A stretch of 64,000 bases of DNA from Paenibacillus sp. RC67 (GTDB lineage Bacteria; Bacillota; Bacilli; Paenibacillales; NBRC-103111): the NCBI RefSeq assembly GCF_030020805.1, contig NZ_CP125098.1, positions 4,239,501 to 4,303,500 on the forward strand. Direction: 5' to 3'. Under the pieces are notes generated by a model. That model saw only the letters and a program-made list of their open reading frames with translations. It had not been told where the DNA came from and did not search any database. The position numbers were made by a program, and so were the translations under genes. Below are positions 44,174-53,519 of this stretch, one piece after another (the first letter of the stretch is position 1; the number at the start of each line of letters is the position of its first letter).

Positions 44174-46303
44174 TTAATCCGTAATAGCGAACCAATCCAT
44201 CGTTTGCGACGCAAGCAGCTTACGCATACCTTGGAATTCATGGAAGATCGAAAGCTTATATTGTTTTAACGATTGGATTTTGCCTAATAAATCACTATCT
44301 TTAATCGTCATTTTATAATTATGCTCTCCTAGCTCCATTCGGACGTCATCCTTGTCGGGCGCCGATTCCAAATAATACTTTTGTTCATAGGTCATATTGC
44401 CGTTCATATCTGCAAACTGGATGATCAGCTTACTTCCATCATTATTTGTTTCAAAAAAACTATCTTTCTTCAAGTCGTATTGGAAATTGACGCGCAATTG
44501 CGTGCTATCCAACCAAGTGCTCATCTTGCTCAAAGAAATGGAGTACTGGTCAAACGCAACATCTTTTAACCCTGTACTCACAGCTGGTTTTTCGACAGGG
44601 AGCTCCATTTCAACGGCATTAATATACGCATCGGCCTTATCATCGGTTAGACTGAGTCTCTGTTCTGTTACAGATTCACCTACCACTAACCGCAAGCCTT
44701 TCGTATCAAACCCCTTAGGTAGTTTCGCTGCGAAAGAGACCAACGCTTTTCCTTGCGGATTCAATTTTTGCTTCACTTCACGAATTTTTGTCGGATACAA
44801 AGCATCGTCTGGCGTTTTTAAGAAAGCGGTCAGCCTCGGAACGGCATTCGAACGCTTCTCTTGATTCGATACTTCAAGCTGAACCTCTAACAAATCACTT
44901 TTGCCATCGGTGTAAGTATTAATTTCACGTGGCGCATACTGTGTACTTCTGCCAGCTCCAGTTATCGATTGCTGTTCCCCGAACGCAACTAAAGGAAGCT
45001 TAATCTCGGTAGGCGGAAGCATGAACTGGGCCATATCTTCTGCCGCGCTATCGCTTAATTTATCTTGTAAAACCAGCTTCGTTGCTGCAAATGGATAGGT
45101 ATAAGGAATTTTACCAACAAGCTGAAAATGAACGGTTTGTCCTGGAGGAACACCGACAGCTCTATCTGTTTTAACCGCTTTAGCTTCTACTTTTACTCCG
45201 CCGTCCAGCTCATAGTAAGCCTTTATGTCTGGAAAAGGAAGCGCATCAGCTTGATTATGAGAGATCGATAGATCCGCGCTTAAAACATCCTGATCATCCC
45301 AAGGCAAGCGATCGAGCTTCTCTACCTTCAGCTGATATACTCCGTCTTTATTGGCGTACTCGACTACGGAGCCTAACGCTGGCGAGGTTTGCTGCTCTGT
45401 TGATACTTTAAGCGTAGTAACTGGTACGTTCAGCTTCAAGTCACTTGTAACCGTAATGGATTGTGAAATCACTACGTCCCAACGCTCCCCAATAGCTGAG
45501 GCTGGAAGCTGAGATGCTTTCAATTGAAGATCTAAAGGTACATCGGGCTGCAGCTGCTGCTTATCTCCGTTAACTGTGATCTCCAGCGGATACATAGCTC
45601 CATTGGATGCTTTGAGCGCATATTGATAGCCTGTCAGTTTGGTACTAGCCTGTCCTTTGTTCGTTACTTTCAACGTAAGCTTCGGTGTAATGTAAGCATC
45701 GTTCTGAAGTGCGCTCCATTTGGTTATTTCCATCGATACGGGCACATTGCCGATCTGCACTATCTTATTCCCTGCTTCTGGAGCAAATACATCGGATGCT
45801 TGTTCAGGGAACCGGATATCACCGATAGCCTTCTCCAGATCTGCACTGTTATAATCCCAGCGGGTAATACGGAACCATAAGTCCTGAAGCAAAGTTGCGT
45901 CATTTACTGGGGCATAAAAGGTATAATCCACCTGCTGACCAGCTGGAATATCTTTTTTCTGCTTATCCAGAGGAAGCAGGTCCGGAGTAAACTCCGCACC
46001 CGATTTATTGTATACCTTGACCCAATAATCCAAGAAAGAAATCGTAGTATTCTCTCCGTTAGTTACGGTCAGTGTGAAAAACAACATATTGCCGTTATCG
46101 GTTGGCATGACTGTTGCATTTTTTAGTTCGATTTTACTGTGCGGTGCTATAGAAACAGAGGATAAGCGCATCGACTCATCGATCTCATCCTTCTTGTAGC
46201 TCTCTCCTTGCGCTAATATGACTTGATTTGGAACGGCTCCGAGCGTTGCTGTCATTGTTGCTATTAAAAGTAACAAGATTCTACTTTTTGCCGACAATTT
46301 CAT
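44174..46303 (-). CDS. Large secreted or surface protein of the export operon, function unknown
   Basis: A 709-residue protein. ATG 46303 begins a clear signal peptide ('MKLSAKSRILLLLIATMTA'); the open frame to 46453 upstream lies within the ATPase gene and is not used. The start overlaps the 3' end of the ATPase gene by 23 bp, so the genes are translationally coupled. The mature part is repetitive all-beta: several segments resemble each other ('MLFFTLTVTNGENTTISF', 'PKLTLKVTNKGQASTKL', 'LEVQLEVSNQEKRSN'), like a string of Ig-like modules. No membrane segment or sorting motif is seen at the C-terminus. It is the last gene of the five-gene export operon and may be its extracellular partner or cargo-handling factor. 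Confidence 0.75.
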   Translation of the reverse strand: MKLSAKSRILLLLIATMTATLGAVPNQVILAQGESYKKDEIDESMRLSSVSIAPHSKIELKNATVMPTDNGNMLFFTLTVTNGENTTISFLDYWVKVYNKSGAEFTPDLLPLDKQKKDIPAGQQVDYTFYAPVNDATLLQDLWFRITRWDYNSADLEKAIGDIRFPEQASDVFAPEAGNKIVQIGNVPVSMEITKWSALQNDAYITPKLTLKVTNKGQASTKLTGYQYALKASNGAMYPLEITVNGDKQQLQPDVPLDLQLKASQLPASAIGERWDVVISQSITVTSDLKLNVPVTTLKVSTEQQTSPALGSVVEYANKDGVYQLKVEKLDRLPWDDQDVLSADLSISHNQADALPFPDIKAYYELDGGVKVEAKAVKTDRAVGVPPGQTVHFQLVGKIPYTYPFAATKLVLQDKLSDSAAEDMAQFMLPPTEIKLPLVAFGEQQSITGAGRSTQYAPREINTYTDGKSDLLEVQLEVSNQEKRSNAVPRLTAFLKTPDDALYPTKIREVKQKLNPQGKALVSFAAKLPKGFDTKGLRLVVGESVTEQRLSLTDDKADAYINAVEMELPVEKPAVSTGLKDVAFDQYSISLSKMSTWLDSTQLRVNFQYDLKKDSFFETNNDGSKLIIQFADMNGNMTYEQKYYLESAPDKDDVRMELGEHNYKMTIKDSDLLGKIQSLKQYKLSIFHEFQGMRKLLASQTMDWFAITD

Positions 46304-47201
46304 GTACCTTTTCCCCTTTCTCTTGCTCAGGAGGCAGCAGAACAATACGACCATCCTCCACCTGGACCCTGACCTTGTTAGATGATTGAATACCGATAGA
46401 TTGCAGCATATCTCCAGGAATTTGCAAACGACCGGATCTATCCAGAACGGCATATTCTACATGTGAATCTTCTTCTTCAGCTTGCATACCCTGCTCCAGC
46501 TCCGCCATTTCGTCCGCATAGGATTTCCGTCGAATAATTTCGGATGAGGTTTTCCCATCGCGAATCGCAACGACACGATCGACTTTCTTAGCTAGCAACG
46601 GGTCATGGGTAACAATAACGACCGTCAGTCCCATTCTCCGATTCAAGTCACGGAACAAATCGAGTATTTGATTCGCCATCTTGGTGTCTACGGACCCTGT
46701 TGGTTCATCGGCAAGCAGCATTTTCGGATTGTTGGCTAACGCAATCGCAATCGCAACCCGCTGCTGCTCCCCACCTGAAAGCTGATTCAAGCGATTTTTG
46801 ATGCGATGACTCAACCCCACCGCCTCAAGCAGCTCCAAGGCTCTCTCCCGTTTTCGTTTTCCTTGGAGAAGAATCGGAAGCTCCACATTTTCAAGGGCGG
46901 TTAAATAAGGGATCAAGTTCCTCGCATTATTTTGCCAGACGAATCCGACGGTTTCCCGTTTATATTTGACAAGATCCTTCTCGGTAAATTTCAACAGATC
47001 TTTGCCGTCTACCAACAGCTGCCCTGCGGAGGGGCGATCCAACCCCCCCAGCATATTAAGCAGTGTCGATTTACCGCTGCCGCTGTTTCCGATAATGGCC
47101 ATAAGCTCACCTGGCTCAACGTGAAGGTCTAGCCCTTGCAGAGCCACAACTTCCAGATCCACTACTTTATATATTTTGACGAGGTTATCACAATGAATCA
47201 T
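46281..47201 (-). CDS. ABC transporter ATPase (MacB/LolD type) with C-terminal AbrB-like domain
   Basis: A 306-residue protein. Residues 1-220 form an ABC ATPase: Walker A 'IIGNSGSGKSTLLNMLGG', Q-loop 'FVWQNNARNL', signature 'NQLSGGEQQRVAIA', Walker B 'KMLLADEPTGSVD' and the H-loop 'VIVTHD'. About 45 residues near the end (roughly 248-290), 'VLDRSGRLQIPGDMLQSIGI' and 'KVRVQVEDGRIVLLP', look like the swapped-hairpin AbrB/SpoVT DNA-binding fold ('GRI.IP..LR..LGI...D.V.V..E.G.I.L'). Its ATG lies two bases after the stop of the permease gene, with the ribosome binding site inside it. The AbrB-like part could mediate dimerisation, DNA binding or both. Confidence 0.9.
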   Translation of the reverse strand: MIHCDNLVKIYKVVDLEVVALQGLDLHVEPGELMAIIGNSGSGKSTLLNMLGGLDRPSAGQLLVDGKDLLKFTEKDLVKYKRETVGFVWQNNARNLIPYLTALENVELPILLQGKRKRERALELLEAVGLSHRIKNRLNQLSGGEQQRVAIAIALANNPKMLLADEPTGSVDTKMANQILDLFRDLNRRMGLTVVIVTHDPLLAKKVDRVVAIRDGKTSSEIIRRKSYADEMAELEQGMQAEEEDSHVEYAVLDRSGRLQIPGDMLQSIGIQSSNKVRVQVEDGRIVLLPPEQEKGEKVHEIVGKK

Positions 47202-47203
47202 CG

Positions 47204-50140
47204 TTAGTCCTCCCCGAGCTTCACAGCTTGATGTATTTTGATTCTAGATAGCATTGTTCCTAGAATGAACAGACCAATGACCAACATAATGCTCACAATA
47301 ATATACAACTGAAGCTCATCCCGTGGGTCAAACGTAACTTGGAACGGCGGCACTTGACTCGTCGATTGCAGGGACAATTGGAACATCGGAACGAAAAATC
47401 TGCTGGTGAGCCCCCCGGTTAATAAACCGATCCCTATTGCGGCCCCGGAGGTGAGGAGCTGCTCGCCGATCAGCATAAAGATTAATTGCCGGAACGATAT
47501 CCCCATAGCTCTTAATATCCCTAACTGGAGCACCCTGCTGGATAGAGATAATATCCAATATAGTAAGAACCCGCAGAAGCTGATAACAATGGAAATAATG
47601 AACCCTAACGTCATCACGCCATTGATGGCTAACTGGAATGGATCGTTCTTCGAACGAATGAGCTCTTGCTTGGCGTCACTCATCTTCGTTACTGGAATGT
47701 TCTTCTCTTCCAAAGCATCATACAGCTCCTGACTTGAAGCCGACGGCTTCAGCTTCAGCCAAACGTCATAAGGCTCCAGTGCCATATTATTCTGAATATA
47801 TGACAAGTGCCCTACGATCAACATCGGAGCTAATACTTTCTTTGCTTTCGCATTGGCTCCGGTTCCACTGCTTGCAGCGGTATTCTTATCCGCATATTTA
47901 GGATTCGGATTCCAGGATGGCCAATAGTCCACGATGCCAAATACGTTAAACATCGTATTCTCTACACCATTCCAGCCCACGTAGATGTGGTCCCCTACTT
48001 TCAGGTTAAACTGATCCGCAAGCGTTCGTGATATTAAGACAGCAGAAGGATTAGATGCCAATAGGTTTAAATAGTCATTAAAGGAGTGATCAAGCAGTCC
48101 ATTGCGAAGCCATGCGGTACGTCCAAAGTCGTCCGTATCGATGCCCATCAAAGTTGCATTTCCCTTTTCCTTGCCTATCGTAAAGTTGGCTTCCTTCTTA
48201 GTAAACACTTTAGCTGCCTGATCAACACCAGGAAGCTGAGTCATTGGTAAAAAAGGCGGCTCGGAATATTGCACCTTTTTCTTAACAACCGGCACAACGG
48301 GCGCAGCTGCCGAGGTGCTATCACTATCATCAGAGCTCGCAGAATCTTCCATGTCCATCCCAGGTGGAGGAGCGTCATCTTCCCATTTAATTTGCATCGA
48401 TATGTCGGCTCCGTTGCCGTACATAATCTTTTCACCAGTGTTCTTGTTAATGGTACGGGCGGCACTCGCACTGAACAATCCTGTTGCTAGCGTCACGCTT
48501 AAGAAAACCATAATAGCCTGATACTGCGTAATGGATCTGCCGACTTGCAGCAAGGTCGAGTACAAGGAAGGAGACCACCAGCGACGTCCAGCCTGGTAAA
48601 TTAATCGAATGATCCAAGGATAAATTCGAAGCAGCAAGAAGCTTAAGCCCAGAATAAACAAAGCAGGAACAAGGAACAGAAGCGGGTCCATTTGCAAATC
48701 GCTTGCTTCGAGACCTAAGGCCTGCATATCGGACATCCGTCTCTTAAACGTTTGTAAACCATAGAGCGATACACCCAACAGAACGACATCGACAAAATAT
48801 TTATGCCAAAAAGAAAGCTTCGTTTGCCGAGCCATTTGCTGCTTGTGACCGACAATGCTCGTTCTAGTTGCAAAAAGCACTGGAAGAATAGTCATAACTA
48901 GAGAGCATAATACTGCAATCAAACCATATTGAAAGGCTTCGTTATTCAACTGAACATCCAGAGCAGCGCGCTGTACGAATTCTAAAAATCCGTTCGAAGC
49001 CCCAAGCATCCTCGTCAGCATTAATCCGCAAAATGGACCTACGAGAATAGCAATTCCACCGAGGAGCAGTCCTTCCACAACATAGCTCATAATAATTTGA
49101 AGGCGGCTAGCCCCACGGCTGCGCAATACAGCGATTTCCGTTTTCTGGCGATCCGTAATCAGATTCGAAACCATAAATAAATAATAGGCCAGCATAATCA
49201 TTACGGGTACGTTCAAAGACCATAGCATTGTTCGAAGTTTATCTTCTTTCACAAAGTAAGTGCTCATCGTTTGCAATGCTGGTGCTTTCATTGAATAATT
49301 CGGAAACCTCTCGCTCAGAAAATCTTCCGTATGCGAATATGTCGTAATAAACCGATTAATGGAGTCCAGTTTCATCTGGTTATAGTCTACCGCGGTATAC
49401 CAAATGCTGGAGCGAAGCATAAGCTGCCTTTCCTGGGTTACATTCTTCTCAAACCATGGATAGGCAACTAACAAACTCGAATTATAGCTGGATAAAGCAT
49501 TGTACCAGTACACATCATCGTATGACTTGCGATCAATTACTCCTACGATTTTGAATGTGAATTTTCCTGTAACCGATTCATCTTCAATCGTATACTCCTG
49601 ACCAACAACCATCTTCAAATTCGTTAATGTTTGGTCAACAACCGCTACTTCGATAACACCGTTAACAGGCTCAGCTGAAGGGAATTTACCGTCTATCATC
49701 CTAACGTGATCTTCGAGGCTGCTAAGCGATGTGATGTCCGCCATCCGTTTAACGGAGCTATCTATCTTATCCGCATTGGTCGGCACCATATTGTATTTGT
49801 CGGTAGCTCTTTCCGTCACATAAGACTTTATCGGAAGCTTGAACCGTGGCTGTGCGGTCTTTACCATGTAATCGTCCGCTTCTTGAATAGCCTGCTTAGA
49901 TTGCTCAGGCGTCATATCCCCTGTCAAAAACACCGACGTCCAGAATATACCTGGATACTGCTGGCTTCCGTCCTGTAAAAGCTCCAAATCTTTGATCAAT
50001 AGACGCTGTAAAATCGCGTTTGTATAAATAGGCATGCTGCTAACAAGCCCGACCGAGATGATCAAGCCCAGCAGCAGGCTGAGTTCTAGCCATTTGTTTT
50101 TGACCATCTTTCGCATGATCATCACAATGATTGCCACCAA
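47204..50140 (-). CDS. Large FtsX-family ABC permease, MacB/LolCE-like
   Basis: A 978-residue membrane protein; start GTG 50140 behind GAGGTGA. Membrane segments lie at residues about 17-37, at about 320-430 ('LNVPVMIMLAYYLFMVSNLI', 'LLLGGIAILVGPFCG'), at about 490-580 and near the C-terminus ('GVMTLGFIISIVISFCGFLL', 'IIVSIMLVIGLFILG'). Two extracytoplasmic MacB-type domains separate them, and the FtsX signature with 'VLRSRGASRLQI' and 'ILRAMGISFRQL' appears twice. It is therefore like two FtsX units in one chain. A small acidic/Ser-rich segment with 'DSASSDDSDSTSAA' lies in one outer loop. It partners two ATPases and the adaptor in the operon. The exported substrate is unknown. Confidence 0.9.
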   Translation of the reverse strand: MVAIIVMIMRKMVKNKWLELSLLLGLIISVGLVSSMPIYTNAILQRLLIKDLELLQDGSQQYPGIFWTSVFLTGDMTPEQSKQAIQEADDYMVKTAQPRFKLPIKSYVTERATDKYNMVPTNADKIDSSVKRMADITSLSSLEDHVRMIDGKFPSAEPVNGVIEVAVVDQTLTNLKMVVGQEYTIEDESVTGKFTFKIVGVIDRKSYDDVYWYNALSSYNSSLLVAYPWFEKNVTQERQLMLRSSIWYTAVDYNQMKLDSINRFITTYSHTEDFLSERFPNYSMKAPALQTMSTYFVKEDKLRTMLWSLNVPVMIMLAYYLFMVSNLITDRQKTEIAVLRSRGASRLQIIMSYVVEGLLLGGIAILVGPFCGLMLTRMLGASNGFLEFVQRAALDVQLNNEAFQYGLIAVLCSLVMTILPVLFATRTSIVGHKQQMARQTKLSFWHKYFVDVVLLGVSLYGLQTFKRRMSDMQALGLEASDLQMDPLLFLVPALFILGLSFLLLRIYPWIIRLIYQAGRRWWSPSLYSTLLQVGRSITQYQAIMVFLSVTLATGLFSASAARTINKNTGEKIMYGNGADISMQIKWEDDAPPPGMDMEDSASSDDSDSTSAAAPVVPVVKKKVQYSEPPFLPMTQLPGVDQAAKVFTKKEANFTIGKEKGNATLMGIDTDDFGRTAWLRNGLLDHSFNDYLNLLASNPSAVLISRTLADQFNLKVGDHIYVGWNGVENTMFNVFGIVDYWPSWNPNPKYADKNTAASSGTGANAKAKKVLAPMLIVGHLSYIQNNMALEPYDVWLKLKPSASSQELYDALEEKNIPVTKMSDAKQELIRSKNDPFQLAINGVMTLGFIISIVISFCGFLLYWILSLSSRVLQLGILRAMGISFRQLIFMLIGEQLLTSGAAIGIGLLTGGLTSRFFVPMFQLSLQSTSQVPPFQVTFDPRDELQLYIIVSIMLVIGLFILGTMLSRIKIHQAVKLGED

Positions 50141-50148
50141 GCGTCACC

Positions 50149-51192
50149 TCAATTGTTTAAAATCACCTTTTGTCCTTCTTTCAATCCTTTACGGATTTCG
50201 ACCTCCGTGGCAGACACGATCCCTTTTTCTACATCGACTTCCTTACGGCTTTCGCCCTCGAGCACTTGTACATAGTCGCGGCCCATGTAAGAGCGCAATC
50301 CTACTTTAGGAATAATCAACACGTTATCTCTGCTTTCCGTAACAATCGTAATATCCGCGTTCGTTCCGATCGTAACTTCTGCTGGAAGCTCATCCGGTAC
50401 GATGATAATAGACTTGGCATTTTTATCTGCAATCGCTTTCACATCGGACTGAGGTGCAGTCGCAGGGATTTGAACCACTTTGCCTGTGAGCGGCTTATTT
50501 TTAATTTTCAAGTCGGCAACCATGCCTACCTGAATGCCGGTTAAATCGGCTGAGTTCGACGATTCGTAAGCAAGCTTCATCGATTTGGGATCGGAGACCG
50601 TCAAAAGGGTTTTGTAAGCCGTCACTGCATCGCCCTGCTTAATTGTATCAATGAACGTAACTATTCCGTCCACGTCCGAAACCAGCTTCGTCCGGCTCAA
50701 TTGCTGCCTGAGCATGTCCAGCTGAATTTGTTCTTTTTGTACGTCAAGCACCTTGGAGCGTATAGTCAGAGCGTCGCCCCGCTTCTCATCCTTGGCTTGT
50801 TCAAGGGCAATTTGTGCCTTCTCCACCACAAGCTCCTGCTGACGTATTTTCCCTTCGACTTCGCCTTTCTCCAGCTGCGCTACGACATCTCCCTTAGCCA
50901 CATTGGATCCTAGCGAGACATTGATTGCATTCAGCCTTCCGCCGGATTCCGGATAGTACAGATACTGCAGCTTATCAGAAGCAAACGTTCCAACACCGCT
51001 CACCTGCTTCTTAATATTTCCGCGTTTGACCTCATACAGCTCAAAATTTTCTTTAACCGGCTTTACTAACGGGGGTTGAAGCGCTTGCTCTTCCTTTGGA
51101 AGCAAACTGCATCCCGGTAATGCAGCAAGTACGGATGCCGCCAGAATTGCGATGAATACAGAGCTCGGGCGGTTGTTAGCTTTCTTCCACAA
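50149..51192 (-). CDS. Efflux adaptor lipoprotein, MacA/HlyD-like
   Basis: A 347-residue lipoprotein. The in-frame ATG codons upstream touch or precede the GGAGG; TTG 51192, 9 bases after GGAGG, gives a proper signal peptide with lipobox 'LAALPGC' and is preferred. It has a barrel-sandwich hybrid ('SGGRLNAINVSLGSNVAKGDVV'), a coiled-coil hairpin ('KGEVEGKIRQQELVVEKAQI') and a beta barrel ('LKIKNKPLTGKVVQI'), as in membrane fusion proteins of MacA/YknX type. It links the FtsX permease to the cell surface. It overlaps the end of the first ATPase gene by 17 bp. Confidence 0.9.
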   Translation of the reverse strand: MWKKANNRPSSVFIAILAASVLAALPGCSLLPKEEQALQPPLVKPVKENFELYEVKRGNIKKQVSGVGTFASDKLQYLYYPESGGRLNAINVSLGSNVAKGDVVAQLEKGEVEGKIRQQELVVEKAQIALEQAKDEKRGDALTIRSKVLDVQKEQIQLDMLRQQLSRTKLVSDVDGIVTFIDTIKQGDAVTAYKTLLTVSDPKSMKLAYESSNSADLTGIQVGMVADLKIKNKPLTGKVVQIPATAPQSDVKAIADKNAKSIIIVPDELPAEVTIGTNADITIVTESRDNVLIIPKVGLRSYMGRDYVQVLEGESRKEVDVEKGIVSATEVEIRKGLKEGQKVILNN

Positions 51193-51886
51193 TGTGTCCA
51201 TCCTCCAATGCATACACTTGATCGACAATTTCCATAATTGCCGGATCGTGAGTAGTTAAAATAATGGTCATTCCTTCGAGTTGAACCAAATCCTTAAATA
51301 CTTTCATGACTTGCAAACCCATCCGGCTATCCAATTCCGCTGTCGGTTCATCCGCTAATAGCAGCCTGGGTCTATGTGCAATGGCTCTAGCAATCGCCAC
51401 CCGCTGCTGCTCTCCTCCTGACATCTCATAAGGACGGTGCTTCATCCTGGACTTCAAGCCGACGAATTCAAGCGCCTGTTCAGAGTACTCCCTGTGCTTG
51501 GAGGATGACACGCCTGCTATGCGCAAACCAAATTCGACATTTTCATAAGCAGACATGTAAGGAACCAGCGCAAACGACTGAAAGATGAGTCCCAACTGAG
51601 TTCGTCGAAGCTCATTCCGCTTTTTATCCGACATGACGGTGACATCCTGCCCCATAAAATAAATGGCGCCTTCTGTCGGACGATCCAACGCCCCAAGCAT
51701 GTTTAAAAGTGTTGTCTTACCAGAACCGGAACGACCTCTTAAAGCAACAAGGCGCCCTGACGGGATGCTCAGATTAGCTCCGCGAAGTGCGTGAACGGCT
51801 GCAGTCCCCTTACCGAACGATCTCGTGACGCTAACTGCCTGAATGATCGGCTCACCCGGCTCATGCTTGATTAACGGAAAATTCAT
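51176..51886 (-). CDS. ABC transporter ATPase, MacB/LolD/YknY type
   Basis: A 236-residue ATPase with Walker A 'LRGRSGSGKTTLLNMLGALD', Q-loop 'LIFQSFALVPY', signature 'YEMSGGEQQRVAIARAIAH', Walker B 'LLLADEPTAELD' and H-loop 'IILTTHDPAI'. It is the first gene of the export operon (ATPase 1, adaptor, FtsX permease, ATPase 2 with AbrB-like tail, secreted protein). A promoter with a cre-like site precedes it. Such ATPases power export of peptides, lipoproteins or toxins, or extrude antimicrobial compounds. Confidence 0.92.
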   Translation of the reverse strand: MNFPLIKHEPGEPIIQAVSVTRSFGKGTAAVHALRGANLSIPSGRLVALRGRSGSGKTTLLNMLGALDRPTEGAIYFMGQDVTVMSDKKRNELRRTQLGLIFQSFALVPYMSAYENVEFGLRIAGVSSSKHREYSEQALEFVGLKSRMKHRPYEMSGGEQQRVAIARAIAHRPRLLLADEPTAELDSRMGLQVMKVFKDLVQLEGMTIILTTHDPAIMEIVDQVYALEDGHIVEES

Positions 51887-51908
51887 GAAAATTTCGTCAC
51901 CCCTTTAA

Positions 51909-51949
51909 TGAAAGCGTTCTCTATAATAAATGTAAACTTTTCCAGACAA
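51909..51949 (-). promoter_or_regulatory. Putative export-operon promoter with cre-like site
   Basis: On the minus strand TTGTCT (51944-51949) and TATAGA (51920-51925) are 18 bp apart, just after the terminator of the regulator gene. The plus strand reads TGAAAGCGTTCTCT at 51909-51922, matching 13 of 14 positions of the cre consensus, and it overlaps the -10 box. This hints at carbon control of the operon. Confidence 0.4.
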
Positions 51950-51950
51950 T

Positions 51951-51989
51951 AAAAATAGACACCAATTTGTTAGGAATTGGTGTCTATTT
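51951..51989 (-). terminator. Terminator of the second YesM/YesN pair
   Basis: A stem of about 15 bp (AAATAGACACCAATT and its complement), 7-nt loop, with T run; it overlaps the stop codon of the regulator gene. Confidence 0.85.
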
Positions 51990-53513
51990 GTTCTGTTCTT
52001 CATACTCTTTAGGTGAACATCCGACAATTTTCTTAAATGTTTTGGCGAAAGTTTTAGGATCGATAAAACCAACAGCTTCCGCGATCTCATACACTTTTTG
52101 CTCGCTCTGGCGCAGCAGACGCTTGGCCTCCTGAATGCGGATATTGGTTAAGGTTTCAATTAATGATTCCCCCGTCTCCTTACTATACAAATCACTCAGG
52201 TAGCTGCGGCTTAATTTGACGTGTTCGGCAATATCCGAAGTACTGATCTGCAAATGATACTGCTGTCGCATAAAGCTCATTGCTTTCTGAACAAACGGAT
52301 TGCGAGAGGTCAACTGCCCGTTGGAATGCAGCAAATTCGCTAGTTCTGATACAGCATCGATAAACCATGCACCTAATGATTGCATATCTAAACAAGATTG
52401 TACAGAGGACGACGAAACGTATTGCCGTTCGAATTGTTCGAGTTCAGCATCCGTTTGCTGTCGAGCAAACGCTGCCGCCAATCCTAGTAGCTCATATATG
52501 AAGCTGTACGTTTGATCCACAGAGGGACGATTTTGTTCGAGTTGAGCTGCAATTTGCTTTGACCAGTAGTTCATCGCCTCTTCGTTCATGCCGGAAATCG
52601 CTCGTAGAAGATTTTGCTTTTCTTCTACAGGAAGCATACCGTTCCGTTCAAGCGAACTCGGATCGATGGTAGACCATCGTGACAAACCCGAGGAATTTCC
52701 TTCATAGAAAAGACCGTGCCTGACCAGTTCGTGCTGCTGAATAAGCTCAAGCAATTGCTCCTCGTTATGAATATCCTTGATTTCAGTTACACAAAAGCTC
52801 TCACGACCCAAGCTGAACTGTTCAGTCAGCGTATCTTCTACTTGCTCTGCCCTGTTGGTTCCATTATGCTCATAGATCAACAAAGTCCGCTGCTCGTTCA
52901 AGCTAACATAGGCCAATGCATCTGGCCATTGCCAGCCCAATACCGACAAATGTGAATCCATTGTAAATTGGATCATACAGCTGGAAAGGACTCTTTCGGC
53001 TTGAAACCATTCTTGCTCCAAATCAGCATCCCACTGTCCACTAATCCAAACCTTTTGCAGCCTCATTCCCCACTGAGCTTGCTGAGACAGTTGAACCTGG
53101 CGTTGCAATTGTTCCCGATGTTCATTCTCCTTACGCTGCGCCATTAGAGCTTCCTTCGCTTCAACCAGAATTTCAGCCAACTGCTCAGGCTCCATCGTCG
53201 GCTTTAATATGTAGTCATGCGCACCTTGCTTCATGGCTTCTTTTACATAAGAAAAATCGTCCAAGCAGCTAAGCACTACTACTGCTGCATCCGCGTTAGC
53301 CTGCCGTAGACGTTTGACCAACTCCAGGCCATCCATTCTAGGCATCAAAATATCGGTTACGATCAGATCGATAGGCTCTCTCTGCAGGATTTCCCATGCG
53401 TCCAAGCCATCATAAGCTTCGCCGCCCCATTGAAGCCCATAGTCCTCCCAGCAAATCATCGTTTTAAGAACTTTTCGGACAATCGGCTCATCATCCACAA
53501 TTAGAACTTTCAT
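51984..53513 (-). CDS. YesN-type response regulator with AraC output (second system)
   Basis: A 509-residue regulator; GTG 53516 or ATG 53513 could start, both near an AGGA site in the end of the kinase gene. The receiver domain has 'MKVLIVDDEPIVRKVLKTMI', phosphoacceptor Asp in 'IVTDILMPRMDGLELV' and 'YILKPT' with the conserved lysine. A middle region of about 250 residues resembles neither family strongly, and the C-terminus carries two AraC helix-turn-helix motifs ('ISTSDIAEHVKLSRSYLSDL' and 'VYEIAEAVGFIDPKTFAKTF'). It follows its kinase gene with a gap of a few bases and ends upstream of the export operon, which it may regulate. Confidence 0.9.
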   Translation of the reverse strand: MKVLIVDDEPIVRKVLKTMICWEDYGLQWGGEAYDGLDAWEILQREPIDLIVTDILMPRMDGLELVKRLRQANADAAVVVLSCLDDFSYVKEAMKQGAHDYILKPTMEPEQLAEILVEAKEALMAQRKENEHREQLQRQVQLSQQAQWGMRLQKVWISGQWDADLEQEWFQAERVLSSCMIQFTMDSHLSVLGWQWPDALAYVSLNEQRTLLIYEHNGTNRAEQVEDTLTEQFSLGRESFCVTEIKDIHNEEQLLELIQQHELVRHGLFYEGNSSGLSRWSTIDPSSLERNGMLPVEEKQNLLRAISGMNEEAMNYWSKQIAAQLEQNRPSVDQTYSFIYELLGLAAAFARQQTDAELEQFERQYVSSSSVQSCLDMQSLGAWFIDAVSELANLLHSNGQLTSRNPFVQKAMSFMRQQYHLQISTSDIAEHVKLSRSYLSDLYSKETGESLIETLTNIRIQEAKRLLRQSEQKVYEIAEAVGFIDPKTFAKTFKKIVGCSPKEYEEQNK

Positions 53514-53519
53514 CACTAT

